Below are positions 1 through 5,947 of a stretch of 14,098 nucleotides of DNA, in pieces. The stretch spans positions 1 to 14,098 of the forward strand of contig JACPJY010000077.1 in the NCBI GenBank assembly GCA_016187325.1. The letters are read 5' to 3'. How positions within the stretch are numbered: the stretch's first letter is position 1; every line of letters starts with the position of its first letter. The notes beneath the pieces were generated by a model, which was given only the letters and a program-made list of their open reading frames with translations, did not search any database and was not told where the DNA came from. The position numbers and the translations under genes were made by a program. The DNA is from Rhodospirillales bacterium. GTDB lineage: Bacteria > Pseudomonadota > Alphaproteobacteria > Rhodospirillales > Casp-alpha2.

Positions 1-110
1 ATGCCGTCGCGGGCGGCGGCGATGTCGCGCCCCAATTGATCGATGGCGTCGATAAGCTTCTCGGAATTGTCTAGACTGGTCGCGTCTTTGCTTTTGGCGC
101 TGGTGGTCAC
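1..110 (-). CDS. Probable MoxR-family AAA ATPase, N-terminus only
   Basis: This is a partial reading frame running off the left edge; only about 36 N-terminal residues are visible. The GTG start at 110 is chosen because an AGGGAGGGA Shine-Dalgarno stretch sits a few bases upstream of it. The visible peptide is a polar leader followed by a helical stretch, EKLIDAIDQLGRDIAAARDG. That resembles the short helix preceding the ATPase core in MoxR proteins, which are AAA+ chaperones for metallo- or VWA-domain partners. The Walker motifs would lie outside the window, so none can be seen. The context agrees with this: a MoxR gene divergent from DUF1285/Nudix/CCA genes is an arrangement I recall from alphaproteobacteria. 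The gap to the divergent DUF1285 start is only 35 bp. The family call is inference and moderate at best. Confidence 0.45.
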   Translation of the reverse strand, partial: MTTSAKSKDATSLDNSEKLIDAIDQLGRDIAAARDG

Positions 111-145
111 TAAATCCCTCCCTGGATGACGCCTGGTATTACTAT

Positions 146-727
146 ATGAGAAAACACGCCGATCCTCCCACCGGTTTGTCGCAACCCGCTGATAAGTCTG
201 GCGCGGGGCCGAAAGGCTATACTCCGCGCCCGGGCCAGGTGATCTGCGGCAATCTGGATATGCGTATAGACCGCAACGGCGTCTGGTACTACCGCGGATC
301 GCCGATCGGTCGTAAGGAACTGGTGCGGCTGTTCTCCACGGTTTTGCGGCGCGACGACGCCGGCGACTACTGGCTGATCACGCCCGCCGAGATCGGCCGC
401 ATCGAGGTCGAGGACGCGCCATTCCTGGCGGTCGAGCTGGCCCGCCAAGGCGCCGGCCGCGATCAGGCGCTCAGTCTCCGCACCAATGTCGGCAAAATTG
501 TGGCGGTCGACGCCGACCACCCGATTCGCGTCGACGTCGCCGCCGCGACCGGCGAGCCGGCGCCTTACGTGGTCATGGACGGCGGCGTCGAGGCGCGCCT
601 GACGCGGGCGGTTTATTACGAGCTGGTCGACATTGGCCATCGGCAAACCCTCGGCGGCGAATCGCTGTTCGGGGTGTGGAGCAACGGCGCCTTCTTCGCC
701 CTCGGCCGCCTGGAGGGCGACGCATGA
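146..727 (+). CDS. DUF1285 domain-containing protein
   Basis: A 193-residue soluble protein matching the DUF1285 family in length and sequence. The visible hallmarks are the segment RNGVWYYRGSPIGRKELVRL (about residues 43-62), then FSTVLRRDDAGDYWLITPAE, then a VEDAPFLAVEL block. These correspond to the family pattern of an aromatic-rich start, 'PI.R..LV.LFS.VLRR' and 'TP.E...I.VEDAPF'. The family has no firmly established biochemical role that I know of. The ATG at 146 is the first in-frame ATG but has no clear ribosome binding site; TTG at 176 is a weaker alternative. The stop overlaps the next gene's start as ATGA, so it is translationally coupled to the Nudix hydrolase. It is the first gene of a four-gene run and diverges from the MoxR-like gene. 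Confidence 0.85.
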   Translation: MRKHADPPTGLSQPADKSGAGPKGYTPRPGQVICGNLDMRIDRNGVWYYRGSPIGRKELVRLFSTVLRRDDAGDYWLITPAEIGRIEVEDAPFLAVELARQGAGRDQALSLRTNVGKIVAVDADHPIRVDVAAATGEPAPYVVMDGGVEARLTRAVYYELVDIGHRQTLGGESLFGVWSNGAFFALGRLEGDA

Positions 728-1371
728 TCGCCGGCAGCAACCGCGACCGCGCCCACCCCGACCGCGCGCCAATCGACCGGGAGAGGGTGGTCGAGCGCCT
801 GCGGCGCCCGCCCGCCGCCGGCCGCATGGTCGCCGGCGACCACCACCTCAACCCCGGCATGGGCATCGGCCAAACGCTGACGCCGGCCGCCGTGCTGGTG
901 CCGCTGATCGCGCGGCCCAAGGGTCTGACGACGCTGTTCACCCAGCGCACCGGGCACCTGGCACACCACGCCGGCCAGATCAGCTTTCCCGGCGGCCACG
1001 TGGCGCCCGAGGACGAGACGCCGGAGGCGACGGCGCTGCGCGAGACCGAGGAAGAGATCGGCCTCGCCCGCCGCCACGTCGAGATCGTCGGCCGCTTGAG
1101 CGAGTACGTCACCCGCACCGGGTTCCGGGTGACGCCGGTGGTCGGCGTCGTGGCGCCGCCGTTCGATCTCGCCCCCGACCCGCACGAGGTGGCCGACGTG
1201 TTCGAAGTGCCGCTCGACTTCCTGCTCGACCCCGCCCACCACCAGCGCCACAGCCGCGAGGTCGGCGGCGTCGTGCGGCAGTTCTACGCCATGCCCTACC
1301 GGGGCTATTATATCTGGGGCGCCACCGCCGGCATGCTGATCAACCTCTACGAAGTGCTGAAGCCGAGATGA
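724..1371 (+). CDS. CoA diphosphatase-type Nudix hydrolase (NudL/CoAse-like)
   Basis: A 215-residue Nudix hydrolase expected to cleave CoA, acyl-CoA or oxidised CoA into 3',5'-ADP and 4'-phosphopantetheine derivatives in the cytoplasm. The Nudix helix is visible as the REtEEEiGL core preceded by GGH at the end of a strand. Just upstream lies the CoA-specific UPF0035 signature, seen here as LFTQRT, then an AGQISFPGG end, matching 'LxTxRs...GxxxFPGG'. This signature separates CoA pyrophosphatases from generic Nudix proteins. The spacing in the Nudix box is one residue longer than the classical GX5EX7REUXEEXGU, which is also seen in NudL-type proteins. The start at 724 is chosen over an upstream ATG at 676 because it makes an ATGA overlap with the DUF1285 stop and gives a family-like N-terminus. 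The stop also overlaps the next gene's ATG by four bases. Confidence 0.88.
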   Translation: MIAGSNRDRAHPDRAPIDRERVVERLRRPPAAGRMVAGDHHLNPGMGIGQTLTPAAVLVPLIARPKGLTTLFTQRTGHLAHHAGQISFPGGHVAPEDETPEATALRETEEEIGLARRHVEIVGRLSEYVTRTGFRVTPVVGVVAPPFDLAPDPHEVADVFEVPLDFLLDPAHHQRHSREVGGVVRQFYAMPYRGYYIWGATAGMLINLYEVLKPR

Positions 1372-1649
1372 TCCGCGTCTTCTTCGAGTACGTCTTCCCG
1401 CTGGTGCTGCCGACCGCCGTCTACGTCGCCTGGGTCACCTACGCGCGGGCCCGCCACCAGGGCGACGCCGAGGAGCTGCCGGCGCTCAGGAAAGGCCCGC
1501 TGTTCTGGTGCGCGCTCGGCGGCTTCGCGCTGATGATGGCGGCGCTGGTGACGACGGCGCTGATGACCGGCGCGCCGCCGGGGAGCCAATACCAGCCGCC
1601 GCGGCTGGAAGGCGGCAAGGTGGTGCCGCCAGAATACAAAGAGAAGTGA
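1368..1649 (+). CDS. DUF6111-like small inner-membrane protein
   Basis: A 93-residue protein with two hydrophobic segments, about residues 5-24 (EYVFPLVLPTAVYVAWVTYA) and 47-68 (PLFWCALGGFALMMAALVTT). They are separated by a short charged loop, and the protein ends in a hydrophilic, proline-rich tail. Size, topology and position between a CoAse-type Nudix gene and a CCA-adding enzyme match the alphaproteobacterial DUF6111 family, whose function is unknown. The ATG overlaps the Nudix stop codon (ATGA), so translation is probably coupled. The gene ends 37 bp before the CCA-adding enzyme. The gene is very likely real from overlap, codon composition and conserved order; the family name is recalled rather than searched. 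Confidence 0.8.
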   Translation: MIRVFFEYVFPLVLPTAVYVAWVTYARARHQGDAEELPALRKGPLFWCALGGFALMMAALVTTALMTGAPPGSQYQPPRLEGGKVVPPEYKEK

Positions 1650-1686
1650 CGGCCAAAGTGATGCAAGCAGGAGCGCGCGTTTCGCC

Positions 1687-2985
1687 ATGGTGTCCCTGAA
1701 GGCCGTGCACGGGCCGACCGGCAAGCTGTCGCCGCAGGACTGGATGACGGCGCCCGCGACCAAGGCGGTGATCAAGGCGCTGACGGCGGGCGGCTCGGAA
1801 GTGCGCTTCGTCGGCGGCTGTGTCCGCGACGCGCTCGCCCACCGGCCGGTGCAGGACGTCGATTTGGCCACCCCCGACGCGCCGGAGAAGGTGATGAAGC
1901 TGCTCGCGGCGGCCGGCATCAAGGCGATCCCGACCGGCATCGGCCACGGCTCGGTGACGGCGATGGTCGGCGAACAGAAATTCGAGATCACGACGCTGCG
2001 CCGCGACGTCGAGACCGACGGCCGCCACGCCAAGGTCGCCTTCACCGACGACTGGATGGCCGACGCCGAGCGCCGCGACTTCACCATCAACGCGCTGTCG
2101 GCCACCACCGACGGCGACATCTACGATATGCACGACGGCATCGGCGATCTCGCCCACGGCCGCATCCGCTTCGTCGGGCTGGCCAAGGCGCGTATCGGCG
2201 AGGACGTGCTGCGCCTGCTCCGATATTTCCGTTTCTTCGGCGCCTACGGCCGGCCGCCGGCCGACACCGACGCCATCGCCGCTTGCCGCTCGGAGGCGTC
2301 GAAGCTCGCCACGCTTTCCGCCGAGCGGGTGCGCGACGAGCTCCTGAAGATCATGATGGTGCCGAACCCGGCCGACGTGGCGGTGATGATGCGCGGCCTC
2401 GGCATCTTCGCCCACATCCTGCCGGAGGCCGGCGACGTCGGCCGGCTGCGCATGCTGGTCTGGATCGAGACCCGCGCCATCCGGATCGACTCGGTGCAGC
2501 CGGAGCCGTTGCGGCGGCTGGCGGCGCTGCTCGGCACCGACGGCGCCGGCGCCGAGGCGGCGGCGCGACGGCTCAAGCTTTCCAACCGCGACACACTGCA
2601 TCTCGTCACCCTGGTGGCGCCGCCGGCCGACATCGGGCCCAATCTGGAGGAGGCGGCGCTCAGGCGTGCGCTGCACCGGCTCGGCCCGGTGACGGTGCGA
2701 GATCTCGCTTTGCTCGCCTGGGCCGCCGAGCTCGCGATCACGCCGCGCATCCCGGCCACTCGCACACAGAAGTGGATCCATATCCTCCAGGCCTGCGACA
2801 ATTGGAAAAGCGCGACGTTCCCGTTGACCGGCATCGACGTGATGATGGCGCTCGGGCTGCCCGAGGGGCCGCGGGTCGGCGAGCTGCTCGCCGCCGTCGA
2901 GGCGTGGTGGGAGGACGGCGACTACCAGGCCTCCCGCGACGACTGCCTGAACAAGCTGAAGGCGCTGGCGGCGGCCGGACGCTAG
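1687..2985 (+). CDS. cca: CCA tRNA nucleotidyltransferase (class II)
   Basis: This 432-residue enzyme adds or repairs the 3' CCA end of tRNAs using CTP and ATP, without a nucleic acid template. The motif order is clear: the nucleotidyl-transferase glycine/arginine motif GGCVRD at residues 43-48, the metal-binding DVD at 57-59, the ERRDFTIN motif at 128-135, and the EDVLRLLR helix at 172-179, then a long helical C-terminal half that holds the tRNA. It could in principle be a poly(A) polymerase of the same superfamily, but length, motifs and alphaproteobacterial context favour the CCA-adding activity. The ATG at 1687 keeps the conserved 'P(Q).WMTAP' leader. Its only Shine-Dalgarno candidate (AGGAG near 1670) is about 14 nt away, so M20 at 1744, preceded by AGGA, remains a possible alternative. 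It is the last gene of the core operon. Confidence 0.93.
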   Translation: MVSLKAVHGPTGKLSPQDWMTAPATKAVIKALTAGGSEVRFVGGCVRDALAHRPVQDVDLATPDAPEKVMKLLAAAGIKAIPTGIGHGSVTAMVGEQKFEITTLRRDVETDGRHAKVAFTDDWMADAERRDFTINALSATTDGDIYDMHDGIGDLAHGRIRFVGLAKARIGEDVLRLLRYFRFFGAYGRPPADTDAIAACRSEASKLATLSAERVRDELLKIMMVPNPADVAVMMRGLGIFAHILPEAGDVGRLRMLVWIETRAIRIDSVQPEPLRRLAALLGTDGAGAEAAARRLKLSNRDTLHLVTLVAPPADIGPNLEEAALRRALHRLGPVTVRDLALLAWAAELAITPRIPATRTQKWIHILQACDNWKSATFPLTGIDVMMALGLPEGPRVGELLAAVEAWWEDGDYQASRDDCLNKLKALAAAGR

Positions 2986-3010
2986 GCGGCGTCGGGTTTT
3001 GGGCCGGTTC

Positions 3011-3031
3011 GGATGGGGTCCGACCCCATCC
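3011..3031. other. Compact inverted repeat downstream of cca
   Basis: Perfect 10-bp arms, GGATGGGGTC and GACCCCATCC, separated by one base. It lies 26 bp after the cca stop. No T-run follows on either strand, so it is not a canonical intrinsic terminator. It may act as an mRNA 3'-end stabiliser or be a REP-like repeat. The rest of the 2986-3105 gap shows nothing else recognisable. Confidence 0.5.
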
Positions 3032-3105
3032 CCGACGGCACAAGTCGTTGATCGGCAACGGAAACCACCGGTCTATTTTTTCCTGCGTCAGCATTTGTAA
3101 GCATT

Positions 3106-3136
3106 TGTCTACACGCGATTATAAACTTGACATACG
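3106..3136 (+). repeat. Left terminal inverted repeat of the IS
   Basis: It begins TGTCTACACGCG and continues through TATAAACTT to ATACG, with 25 of 31 positions matching the right end in inverted orientation. The inner part contains TTGACA (3127-3132), which doubles as the transposase -35 box. Confidence 0.8.
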
Positions 3137-3155
3137 GAAACGTCTATGGTACGCT
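3127..3155 (+). promoter_or_regulatory. Probable transposase promoter
   Basis: A perfect -35 box TTGACA at 3127-3132, a 17-bp spacer, and a weak -10 box TACGCT at 3150-3155. Transcription would begin about 15-20 nt before the ATG at 3179. It lies partly inside the left terminal repeat, so transposase binding could feed back on expression. The -10 is poor, so this is tentative. Confidence 0.45.
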
Positions 3156-3178
3156 TCCCCTATCAGATGGAGGAAGCA

Positions 3179-4048
3179 ATGTCGCAAGTCCCTACAATTC
3201 AACAGTTTTTCCAGCAATTTCCAGACGACGACGCTTGCCTGGATTACCTCATGGTTTTGCGGTACGGCGAGGTTCTTGAGTGCCCTAAATGCCTGAAAAC
3301 AGGCCACTTTACCCGCCTGAAGAAGCTGCCGGCCTATGCCTGCCCGTGGTGCGGGCACCATATCCATCCGATGGTCGGCACTTCCTTCCATCGGTCGCAC
3401 GTGCCGTTGCAGAAGTGGTTTTATGCCATGTACCTGTTCACCACCACGCGCCACGGCGTTCCGGCCAAGGAATTACAGCGCCAGCTCGGTGTTTCGTACC
3501 CGACCGCCTTCCGCATGGCGCACAAGATCAGGGAGTACATGGGGCACCTGGACGGCGAGCCGCCGCTAACGGGCCATGTCGAGGCCGACGAGACTTACAT
3601 CGGCGGCGTCGTGAAGGGCGGCAGGAAACACGGCATCACCGGACGCGGCGCGAATAAGACGGTCGTGTTCGGCATCCTTGAACGGGGCGGCGAGCTTTAT
3701 ACCGAGGTTGTTCCCGACGCCAGCCGCAAGTCCCTTATCCCGCCGATCCAGAGGAATTGCCCGCCGGGTACTACCATCAGCACGGACGAGTGGATGCCGT
3801 ACCGCAACCTTTCCAAGCTTGGGTACGACCATCACATGGTCGAGCATGGGGGCAAGGAATACGCTCGCGGCGGCGTCCACGTGAACACCCTGGAAGCGTT
3901 CTGGTCGATGTTGAAGCGGTCGATCCGGGGCACCCATATCCACGTCTCCGCTAAGCATCTTCCGAAGTACCTCGGGGAGTTTGAGTACCGCTATAATCTT
4001 CGGAAGAACCCGGGCCAGATGTTCCCTCGGCTTCTAGCGTCCCTTTAG
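3179..4048 (+). CDS. IS1595-family transposase (ISXO2-like DDE/N)
   Basis: A 289-residue transposase that cuts and joins the IS ends. The N-terminal region holds a zinc ribbon (C35-x2-C38 and C55-x2-C58), typical of IS1595 proteins. A helix-turn-helix-like segment follows around VPAKELQRQLGVSYPTAFRM. The catalytic core has D137 in EADETYIGG, D203 in STDEWMPY, and a third motif NTLEAFWSMLKRSIRGTH containing N236 and E239. The family uses D-D-N or D-D-E. The C-terminal EFEYRYNLR motif is complete and the length is normal, so the gene appears intact. The ATG at 3179 is preferred over an upstream ATG at 3146 because GGAGG lies about 7 nt before it and the predicted promoter lies between. Its 3' end overlaps the small minus-strand passenger gene by 98 bp. 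Confidence 0.92.
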   Translation: MSQVPTIQQFFQQFPDDDACLDYLMVLRYGEVLECPKCLKTGHFTRLKKLPAYACPWCGHHIHPMVGTSFHRSHVPLQKWFYAMYLFTTTRHGVPAKELQRQLGVSYPTAFRMAHKIREYMGHLDGEPPLTGHVEADETYIGGVVKGGRKHGITGRGANKTVVFGILERGGELYTEVVPDASRKSLIPPIQRNCPPGTTISTDEWMPYRNLSKLGYDHHMVEHGGKEYARGGVHVNTLEAFWSMLKRSIRGTHIHVSAKHLPKYLGEFEYRYNLRKNPGQMFPRLLASL

Positions 4049-4169
4049 CCATCGCCTCTAGCAGCCGTGGAAAACGTTCATCAGCTTGCGACGAATGTTC
4101 CTTGGCAAACTGTTTCAGCTTGCCGGATTTCCGGGCTTCTTCAAGGGACAGGTGCTTACCACAGGACAT
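3951..4169 (-). CDS. Small charged IS passenger protein (SLEEARK type), unknown function
   Basis: A 72-residue hydrophilic protein. The N-terminal half is a helical, charged block, SLEEARKSGKLKQFAKEH (residues 8-25), followed by a RFPRLLEAMAKG segment; the rest is a Ser/Gly/Glu-rich tail ending TSEDA. I recall similar short 'SLEEAR..GKL.QFAKEHP' proteins near transposases, but no function is known to me. The ATG overlaps the stop of the upstream membrane-protein gene as TGATG and is preceded by AGGAGG, so translation is well supported and coupled. Residues from about 41 onward are encoded antisense to the last 32 or so codons of the transposase, so the tail is constrained by two genes. No catalytic motif is visible. 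Confidence 0.65.
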   Translation of the reverse strand: MSCGKHLSLEEARKSGKLKQFAKEHSSQADERFPRLLEAMAKGTLEAEGTSGPGSSEDYSGTQTPRGTSEDA

Positions 4170-5020
4170 CAGGCTGCCTCCTGGGCGACGATTTTAGCAG
4201 TCCATCCAGACTTTTCACCCTCGTGCTTCTCGACATCAATACAAACTTTCGCCCCGGTATCATGCGACCCGTTTACTTGAATCCACACGCGAAATCGAAT
4301 TTGCTTAAAGAACAGATGCCTGTACTCCACTGGCAACCCGGAAACGTCCCGGAAAAGAACGACACCCGCCGGACGACTTGCAAACAGGTAGATTAGTTTC
4401 GCTGACCACGGCTCGATGTCAGTCGTTGTCTCGTCGCTTTTGATGTCCCGGGACCACAGCAACGGGATGTTTTCGTAGAATGGAAGGTCAACCTCGTTAC
4501 CGCCTTCGTCGATCTCCTTCACGTCCACGATGAACGCTCGACACGCTTCGATTCGCAACCCGCTGTCGTTCCTACAAGTCAATCGCAAGACTGACTCATC
4601 GCCCAACATTTGCGTTTGTCTACTGCCAGTATATGGCGATTCAGAGGTTCCCCCGAACGCCACTCTAGAGAACGGCTCTGACGAGAGCGCAAACGAAAAA
4701 CGCCGACCGGCGATAGTGTTGAGTTGTTCCGTTAAGCTGTTGGTTTCACGCTCTTTTTCAAAGTATAGATCGCTCCCCGATTTTGCAAATACGATGACAT
4801 AGACTACGAGAAGCACAAGAACCGGGCCGACGACGCTATACAAGAACATCAAAGCCGCCTCCTGTGTAACATCGGCCGCGGTGTAACTGACCAAGGGCAA
4901 CACTGCGGATGAACCCAGCAAGGCAACGACCATCCCCACAACGTGGTTGCGGAAGAATGGCCTAAAACTGCCATTTGCTTTGTGAAACCGAAGCCGCAGG
5001 AACGCTAGATATTGGCGCAT
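4169..5020 (-). CDS. IS passenger: two-TM membrane protein of unknown function
   Basis: A 283-residue protein that I do not recognise. After a basic N-terminus come two hydrophobic segments, about residues 28-48 (VGMVVALLGSSAVLPLVSY) and 58-81 (MFLYSVVGPVLVLLVVYVIVF). A short, charged, probably coiled stretch (EKERETNSLTEQLNTI) follows, then a roughly 180-residue soluble domain rich in alternating hydrophobic residues that looks beta-rich. By the positive-inside rule the soluble domain should be cytoplasmic. It is cargo of the IS, lying between the transposase and the right repeat in the opposite orientation, and it is coupled to the small downstream gene by TGATG. The ATG at 5020 has only GGCAGG immediately before it, too close for a good ribosome site, so the start is uncertain. 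A role in immunity or signalling would be speculation. Confidence 0.7.
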   Translation of the reverse strand: MRQYLAFLRLRFHKANGSFRPFFRNHVVGMVVALLGSSAVLPLVSYTAADVTQEAALMFLYSVVGPVLVLLVVYVIVFAKSGSDLYFEKERETNSLTEQLNTIAGRRFSFALSSEPFSRVAFGGTSESPYTGSRQTQMLGDESVLRLTCRNDSGLRIEACRAFIVDVKEIDEGGNEVDLPFYENIPLLWSRDIKSDETTTDIEPWSAKLIYLFASRPAGVVLFRDVSGLPVEYRHLFFKQIRFRVWIQVNGSHDTGAKVCIDVEKHEGEKSGWTAKIVAQEAA

Positions 5021-5072
5021 CCTGCCATCATAGCGCGAGGTCAGAAGCGATCCATATTCCGCTTTGGTTATA

Positions 5073-5103
5073 CGTATCTAAAGTTTATATACGCGTGTCT
5101 ACA
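5073..5103 (-). repeat. Right terminal inverted repeat of the IS
   Basis: Read on the minus strand from 5103 it begins TGTAGACACGCG, then TATAAACTT and ATACG. Mismatches to the left end are at positions 4, 5, 13, 14, 24 and 26. The TAG at positions 3-5 of this repeat is the stop codon of the adjoining terminase-like frame. Confidence 0.8.
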
Positions 5104-5635
5104 TTCCGTCGCTTTCGCCGCCGCCGGCAACCGCCGCCCCGCCCGGCGCTCCGTCGGGTGTTGCCGCGTTCCCGGTGGGAACGGCGGCGACCTCCCGACG
5201 GCGGGCTCGGGCGGGCGCGGCGTCGATCCCGGCCAGCTTCGCCTGCAGGGCCACGGCGCGGGCAGCGGCCGGGAGGTTGCCGCTTTCGATGGCCTTCAGA
5301 TAGACCATCTCCAGCTTCCCCAGCAGCGCGTCGCGGGCGTGGCATTTTTCGCGGGCGAGCTCGGCCTGGATTTCGGCGATGCGGTCGCGGATGCGCGGAT
5401 CCCTGAGCAGCCGCCAACCTTGCTGGCGCCTGGCGCGCCACGAATAGCCGGCGTCCTCGGCCGCTTCGGCGGCATTCGCGGTCTGCACGAAGGCGTAGCA
5501 GAAGCGTTCCTGGCGCCGGTTGAGGGGGCCGTCGAGGGAGCCCGGATCGGGCGGCGCGAAATCGCAAGGACGGGGAGCGGGCGCGCCCTCCATCGACTCC
5601 GGAGATGCCCAGCCGGTAAGTTCCTGTTTTTCCAT
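5099..5635 (-). CDS. Phage-type terminase small subunit, 3' end altered by IS
   Basis: A 178-residue protein with a terminase small-subunit (Terminase_2) region: LNRRQERFCYAFVQTANAAE at residues 38-57, then an AAEDAGYSWRARRQ segment and RLLRDPRIRDRIAEIQAEL. This matches the family pattern of a DNA-binding helical domain followed by the 'll.d..v...i' helix. These subunits recognise phage DNA for packaging with a large ATPase subunit. No large subunit, portal or other phage gene is in the window, so it is an orphan or remnant. Residues past about 135 are Ala/Gly/Arg-rich and low complexity. The last codon (ATG) spans the IS boundary and the TAG stop lies inside the IS repeat, so the native C-terminus has probably been lost or changed. 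Confidence 0.72.
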   Translation of the reverse strand: MEKQELTGWASPESMEGAPAPRPCDFAPPDPGSLDGPLNRRQERFCYAFVQTANAAEAAEDAGYSWRARRQQGWRLLRDPRIRDRIAEIQAELAREKCHARDALLGKLEMVYLKAIESGNLPAAARAVALQAKLAGIDAAPARARRREVAAVPTGNAATPDGAPGGAAVAGGGESDGM

Positions 5636-5649
5636 GACCTTATGCCTTT

Positions 5650-5669
5650 TTCCGTTGTAGTTTACGGAA
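5650..5669. promoter_or_regulatory. Operator-like inverted repeat in the terminase gene leader
   Basis: Arms TTCCGT (5650-5655) and ACGGAA (5664-5669) flank an 8-nt spacer. The repeat sits directly downstream of the predicted -10 box and covers the expected start site, where a repressor would act. It could also form a small hairpin in the mRNA leader. No regulator gene is evident beside it. Confidence 0.4.
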
Positions 5670-5698
5670 TAAAAGCATATTTAGGGTATAATGTCAAG
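5670..5698 (-). promoter_or_regulatory. Promoter of the terminase-like gene
   Basis: On the minus strand a perfect -35 TTGACA (5698-5693) is followed after 17 bp by TTTTAT (5675-5670), a 4/6 match to the -10 consensus. Initiation would fall near 5663, inside the adjacent inverted repeat, about 28 nt before the ATG at 5635. On the plus strand the same interval holds a perfect TATAAT (5687-5692) but no credible -35. Confidence 0.55.
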
Positions 5699-5722
5699 AA
5701 CAATAGTGGAACTTAATGTGCT

Positions 5723-5754
5723 ATTCTAGATTTGGTCAATTCTAGTTTTTGGTC
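5723..5754. repeat. Tandem imperfect direct repeat
   Basis: ATTCTAGATTTGGTC (5723-5737) is followed after one base by ATTCTAGTTTTTGGTC (5739-5754), differing by one insertion and one substitution. The 16-bp period is close to one and a half helical turns. It lies about 200 bp upstream of the methylase start and could be a regulator site. Confidence 0.5.
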
Positions 5755-5785
5755 GTCTAAAAACGGGGATTTTGAGATAGACGAC
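5752..5785. repeat. Inverted repeat with 8-bp perfect arms
   Basis: GTCGTCTA (5752-5759) and TAGACGAC (5778-5785) are exact reverse complements, 18 bp apart. Inner AAAA and TTTT tracts could extend the stem after a small GAGA bulge, leaving a CGGGGA loop. It overlaps the second direct-repeat unit by three bases. Operator or RNA hairpin are both possible. Confidence 0.45.
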
Positions 5786-5893
5786 ATTCGCTAGTTTCAG
5801 GTGGGTTGTTGCCGCCTCTGCTAGCGTTGTCCCCAACCGGGCCAAGTGATTCGTACAATAGGCCAGGCGTGACCGGAAAAGAGCTACTAGATG

Positions 5894-5926
5894 TTGTGTC
5901 GATCGAACTAGCATGGTTACTATGCT
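5894..5926 (+). promoter_or_regulatory. Weak promoter and hairpin before the methylase gene
   Basis: A possible -35 TTGTGT (5894-5899), an 18-bp spacer and TACTAT (5918-5923) form a weak sigma70-like promoter about 20 bp before the ATG at 5948. The -10 is embedded in a hairpin whose arms are AGCAT (5910-5914) and ATGCT (5922-5926), extendable inward by a G-T and a G-C pair. A protein binding this palindrome would block initiation. Confidence 0.3.
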
Positions 5927-5947
5927 GGTTCGGCGTTGGGGGTGCAA

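Larger units (their letters stand above)
3106..5103 (+). mobile_element. IS1595-family insertion sequence with passenger genes
   Basis: A complete element of 1998 bp. The left end reads TGTCTACACGCG inward from 3106 and the right end, on the minus strand from 5103, reads TGTAGACACGCG. Over 31 bp the two ends agree at 25 positions, including the shared stretches ACACGCG, TATAAACTT and ATACG. The element encodes an IS1595-type transposase on the plus strand and two passenger genes on the minus strand that converge on it. Composition is visibly less GC-rich than the flanking core genes. IS1595 elements normally make 8-bp target duplications; the 8 bp outside each end here (TAAGCATT and TTCCGTCG) do not match, so the original target sequence is not preserved or the ends are slightly misplaced. 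The right end lies within the 3' end of the terminase-like gene and supplies its stop codon. Confidence 0.85.
5636..5947. other. AT-rich, repeat-structured gap upstream of the R-M genes
   Basis: This 312-bp interval has no convincing gene and is clearly more AT-rich than the core genes. It holds the minus-strand terminase promoter and palindrome, a tandem pair of ATTCTAG...TTTGGTC repeats (5723-5754), a perfect 8-bp inverted repeat GTCGTCTA/TAGACGAC (5752-5785), a looser CGCTAG/CTAGCG pair (5789-5826), and a hairpin just before the methylase gene (5910-5926). Together these suggest a control region for the restriction-modification genes. Confidence 0.5.

Noticed and set aside
1486..2781. Minus-strand open frame (431 codons) opposite cca
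   Set aside because: Shadow of the CCA-adding enzyme frame; no family motifs.
4067..4396. 109-codon plus-strand frame inside the IS
   Set aside because: It is antisense to the better supported membrane-protein passenger and has no ribosome site or family character.
3102..5105. CATT on both sides of the IS as a target-site duplication
   Set aside because: Only four bases, and using it on the right would shift the inverted repeat by two bases; IS1595 duplications are expected to be 8 bp.
5687..5692. Perfect TATAAT on the plus strand as a methylase promoter
   Set aside because: No acceptable -35 at 15-19 bp and it lies more than 250 bp from the methylase start; the interval is better explained by the minus-strand promoter.
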